A DNA stretch of 64,000 bases from RUG708 sp050946535 (GTDB lineage: Bacteria > Bacillota > Clostridia > Peptostreptococcales > Anaerovoracaceae): contig JBMNUZ010000003.1 in NCBI GenBank assembly GCA_050946535.1, positions 62,001-126,000 on the forward strand. Direction: 5' to 3'. The position numbers and the translations under genes were made by a program. A model generated the notes under the pieces. It saw only the letters and a program-made list of their open reading frames with translations, had not been told where the DNA came from and searched no databases. Shown here one piece after another: positions 62,199-64,000 of this stretch (its first letter is position 1; each line of letters begins with the position of its first letter).

Positions 62199-63836
62199 AT
62201 GAAGAATTTCAGAAGAGTAGTGGCTGTAGTCGTTCTTCTGGGCATTATCTTCGGCTGGTACATCACTTTTTTCGGTCTCGGAGACAAGGTCGGAAATATC
62301 AAGGACTACATGAAGCTCGGCCTTGATCTTCAGGGCGGTGTTTATGTAGTTCTCGAAGCACAAACCGATGCAACGGGCGAGGAACTGACACAGCTCATGC
62401 AGCAGACTCAGACTGTCATCGAGAACAGAGTTAACGAACTGGGACTCACAAATCCAGTAGTTACCATCGAAGGCAAAAACAGAATCAGAGTCGAGCTGCC
62501 TGGCGAGGAGGATGCCGATTCGGCCATCCAGACCATAGGAAAGACGGCGAAGCTGCAATTCATTACCGCTGACGGCAACGTCATACTCGACGGAGGAAAC
62601 GTAGAGGATGCGGGAACGGCGATGAACCAGAACGGAGCCGGATATGTAGTAACTCTCGAATTCGACAGCGATGGCGCGACAGCATTCGAAGAGGCTACGA
62701 GAAAAATAGTAAACAACGAGATAACGGCAGATTCGAGCACTGGAATGAGTGCGAATACGATCGCCATCGTGCTCGACAACGAGGTTATTTCGAATCCGTC
62801 TGTAAGCTCTGTAATCAGCGGAGGCAAGTGCCAGATCGAAGGAGACTTCACTCAGGAAGAAGCATCAAACCTTGCCGCACTCATCAGGGGCGGCTCGCTG
62901 CCTGTAGACCTGACCGAAGTAGAGACGAGTATCGTAGGACCTACGCTGGGAATGGATTCGCTGTCTGACGCAATCATCGCAGCGGCTATCGGCTTCGGCA
63001 TAGTGCTCCTGCTCATGCTCATTGTTTACAGGATTATGGGTCTCGCCGCGGATATCGCTCTCTGCGCATACTGCCTCATGTATCTGTGGCTGATCGTTGC
63101 GTTCGGAACGGTACTCACATTGCCTGGCATTGCCGGCATGATCCTCACGGTCGGCATGGCGGTAGACGGAAACGTAATTATTTTCTCGCGAATACGAGAG
63201 GAAGTAAGGAACGGAAAGACGATCCGCGTCGCCACATCGCAGGGTTACAGACGAGCTCTCAACACGATCATCGACTCACAGGTCACTACGCTTATCGCAG
63301 GCGTTGCGCTTTATGAGTTCGGTTCAGGAGACGTAAGAGGATTCGCCGTTACACTCATGATAGGAACGATCCTCAGTATCTTCACATCGACGCTCGTCAC
63401 AAATCTCTACCTGCTTCTCATTTCGGAGAACAAACATCTTGCAACCAACTTCTGGTTCGGTATCAGGATGCCGAAGCCGGCGGCAGAGACTGCGGGTGCA
63501 GATGCGTCGCTGCCTGAGGGATCCGGAGAAAATGCAGAATCGGATAAAACTGAATCCGGCAAATCGAAGAAGAAGAAAGCAAAGAAAAACAAGGCTGAAT
63601 CCGGAAAATCTGAAAAGGATGCTGACGCAGACAAGTCTGGAGCTGGCGAACCTGACAAGGCTGAGGACTCGGATGAGTCTGGAACTGACGAACCTGAGAA
63701 GGCTGAAGAGACAGACAAGTCTGGAGCTGGCGAGCCTGACAAGGCTGAGGACTCGGATAAGTCTGAATCCGAAGGATCGGACAGTGAAGATGATAAGGAT
63801 AAATCTGGTGACTCTTCAAAGGAGGTGGATGATTAA
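62199..63836 (+). CDS. secD: protein translocase subunit SecD
   Basis: The ATG at 62199 with AAGGAG upstream gives 545 residues. SecD motifs are LGLDLQGGVYVVLEA, the periplasmic-type P1 domain, GPTLGMDSL, and GMAVDGNVIIFSRIREE. About six membrane segments are present. The C-terminal 85 residues are an unusual Lys/Asp/Glu/Ser-rich tail, in which KSGAGEPDKAEDSD is nearly repeated three times. It pulls exported proteins outward using the proton gradient, with SecF and YajC. Confidence 0.95.
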   Translation: MKNFRRVVAVVVLLGIIFGWYITFFGLGDKVGNIKDYMKLGLDLQGGVYVVLEAQTDATGEELTQLMQQTQTVIENRVNELGLTNPVVTIEGKNRIRVELPGEEDADSAIQTIGKTAKLQFITADGNVILDGGNVEDAGTAMNQNGAGYVVTLEFDSDGATAFEEATRKIVNNEITADSSTGMSANTIAIVLDNEVISNPSVSSVISGGKCQIEGDFTQEEASNLAALIRGGSLPVDLTEVETSIVGPTLGMDSLSDAIIAAAIGFGIVLLLMLIVYRIMGLAADIALCAYCLMYLWLIVAFGTVLTLPGIAGMILTVGMAVDGNVIIFSRIREEVRNGKTIRVATSQGYRRALNTIIDSQVTTLIAGVALYEFGSGDVRGFAVTLMIGTILSIFTSTLVTNLYLLLISENKHLATNFWFGIRMPKPAAETAGADASLPEGSGENAESDKTESGKSKKKKAKKNKAESGKSEKDADADKSGAGEPDKAEDSDESGTDEPEKAEETDKSGAGEPDKAEDSDKSESEGSDSEDDKDKSGDSSKEVDD

Positions 63837-64000
63837 TGTACGATTTGCTTAAAAATGTCCACTTCATGAAAAACCGCAGGATTTATTACATAATTACGAT
63901 ATTGCTCATCGTAGTTTCCATTACGATCGGATGCGTGCGCGGTTTCAATATGGGTATTGACTTTACAGGAGGCACGCTCCTCGAATTCGAGATGGGCAAA
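63836..64000 (+). CDS. secF: protein translocase subunit SecF, 3'-truncated by window edge
   Basis: The ATG at 63836 overlaps the secD stop (TAATG) and follows AAAGGAGG inside the secD tail. The 55 visible residues begin MYDLLKNVHFMKNRRIYY, contain one membrane helix and end in the SecF motif MGIDFTGGTLLEFE. Confidence 0.95.
   Translation, partial: MYDLLKNVHFMKNRRIYYIITILLIVVSITIGCVRGFNMGIDFTGGTLLEFEMGK

Overview
The window looks like the chromosome of an anaerobic, Gram-positive clostridial bacterium (Eubacteriales, possibly near the Anaerovoracaceae). The evidence is a SCIFF ranthipeptide with its radical-SAM maturase beside yajC and secD/secF, an LtaS-type enzyme, S-layer-homology domains, strong AGGAGG ribosome sites, frequent TTG starts and extended -10 promoters of the type TGnTATAAT. 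Species cannot be fixed from sequence alone.

Layout. 1-9.5 kb: end of thiH, a fusion of a (p)ppGpp-hydrolase-like HD domain with a ThiE/TenI domain, an LTA synthase, an MFS exporter, glyA and an NCS2 purine permease. 9.85-21.4 kb: a co-directional, CGN-arginine-rich cluster. It encodes a secreted binding protein with three SLH domains, a lipoprotein binding protein with a Gly/Ser linker, two FecCD permeases, an ABC ATPase, then MoxR, DUF58 and a DUF4129-like membrane protein. This is a plausible cell-surface import system joined to a MoxR module. 21.9-38 kb: mostly single housekeeping genes (metallophosphoesterase, DUF815 ATPase, nitroreductases, mazG, metY, NADAR, YbhN-like protein, panE), tRNA-Ser(CGA), and a two-gene microcompartment shell locus with no enzyme genes.

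38.09-46.96 kb: an 8.9-kb phage-derived element sits in tRNA-Ala(GGC), bounded by 51-bp direct repeats. It has lost structural, tail and replication genes. What remains is a truncated, frameshifted integrase and two tandem portal/MuF cassettes with near-identical phage parts, different MuF C-terminal domains and different small downstream genes that look like immunity genes. A third terminase fragment lies at the right end. Gene fusions and an in-frame stop show that it is a degraded prophage reduced to polymorphic toxin/immunity modules.

47-64 kb: sbcDC, a patatin-like lipase, BirA-box-controlled bioYB, dinB, an aldo/keto reductase with 4Fe-4S motifs, an M16 protease, a small alarmone synthetase, ybaK, tRNA-Leu(CAA), yajC, the SCIFF precursor and maturase, secD and the start of secF. 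The HD-ThiE fusion and the small alarmone synthetase could be opposing enzymes of (p)ppGpp turnover. Several intergenic regions carry short degenerate tandem repeats just after stop codons. I saw no CRISPR array, rRNA gene, insertion sequence or replication origin.
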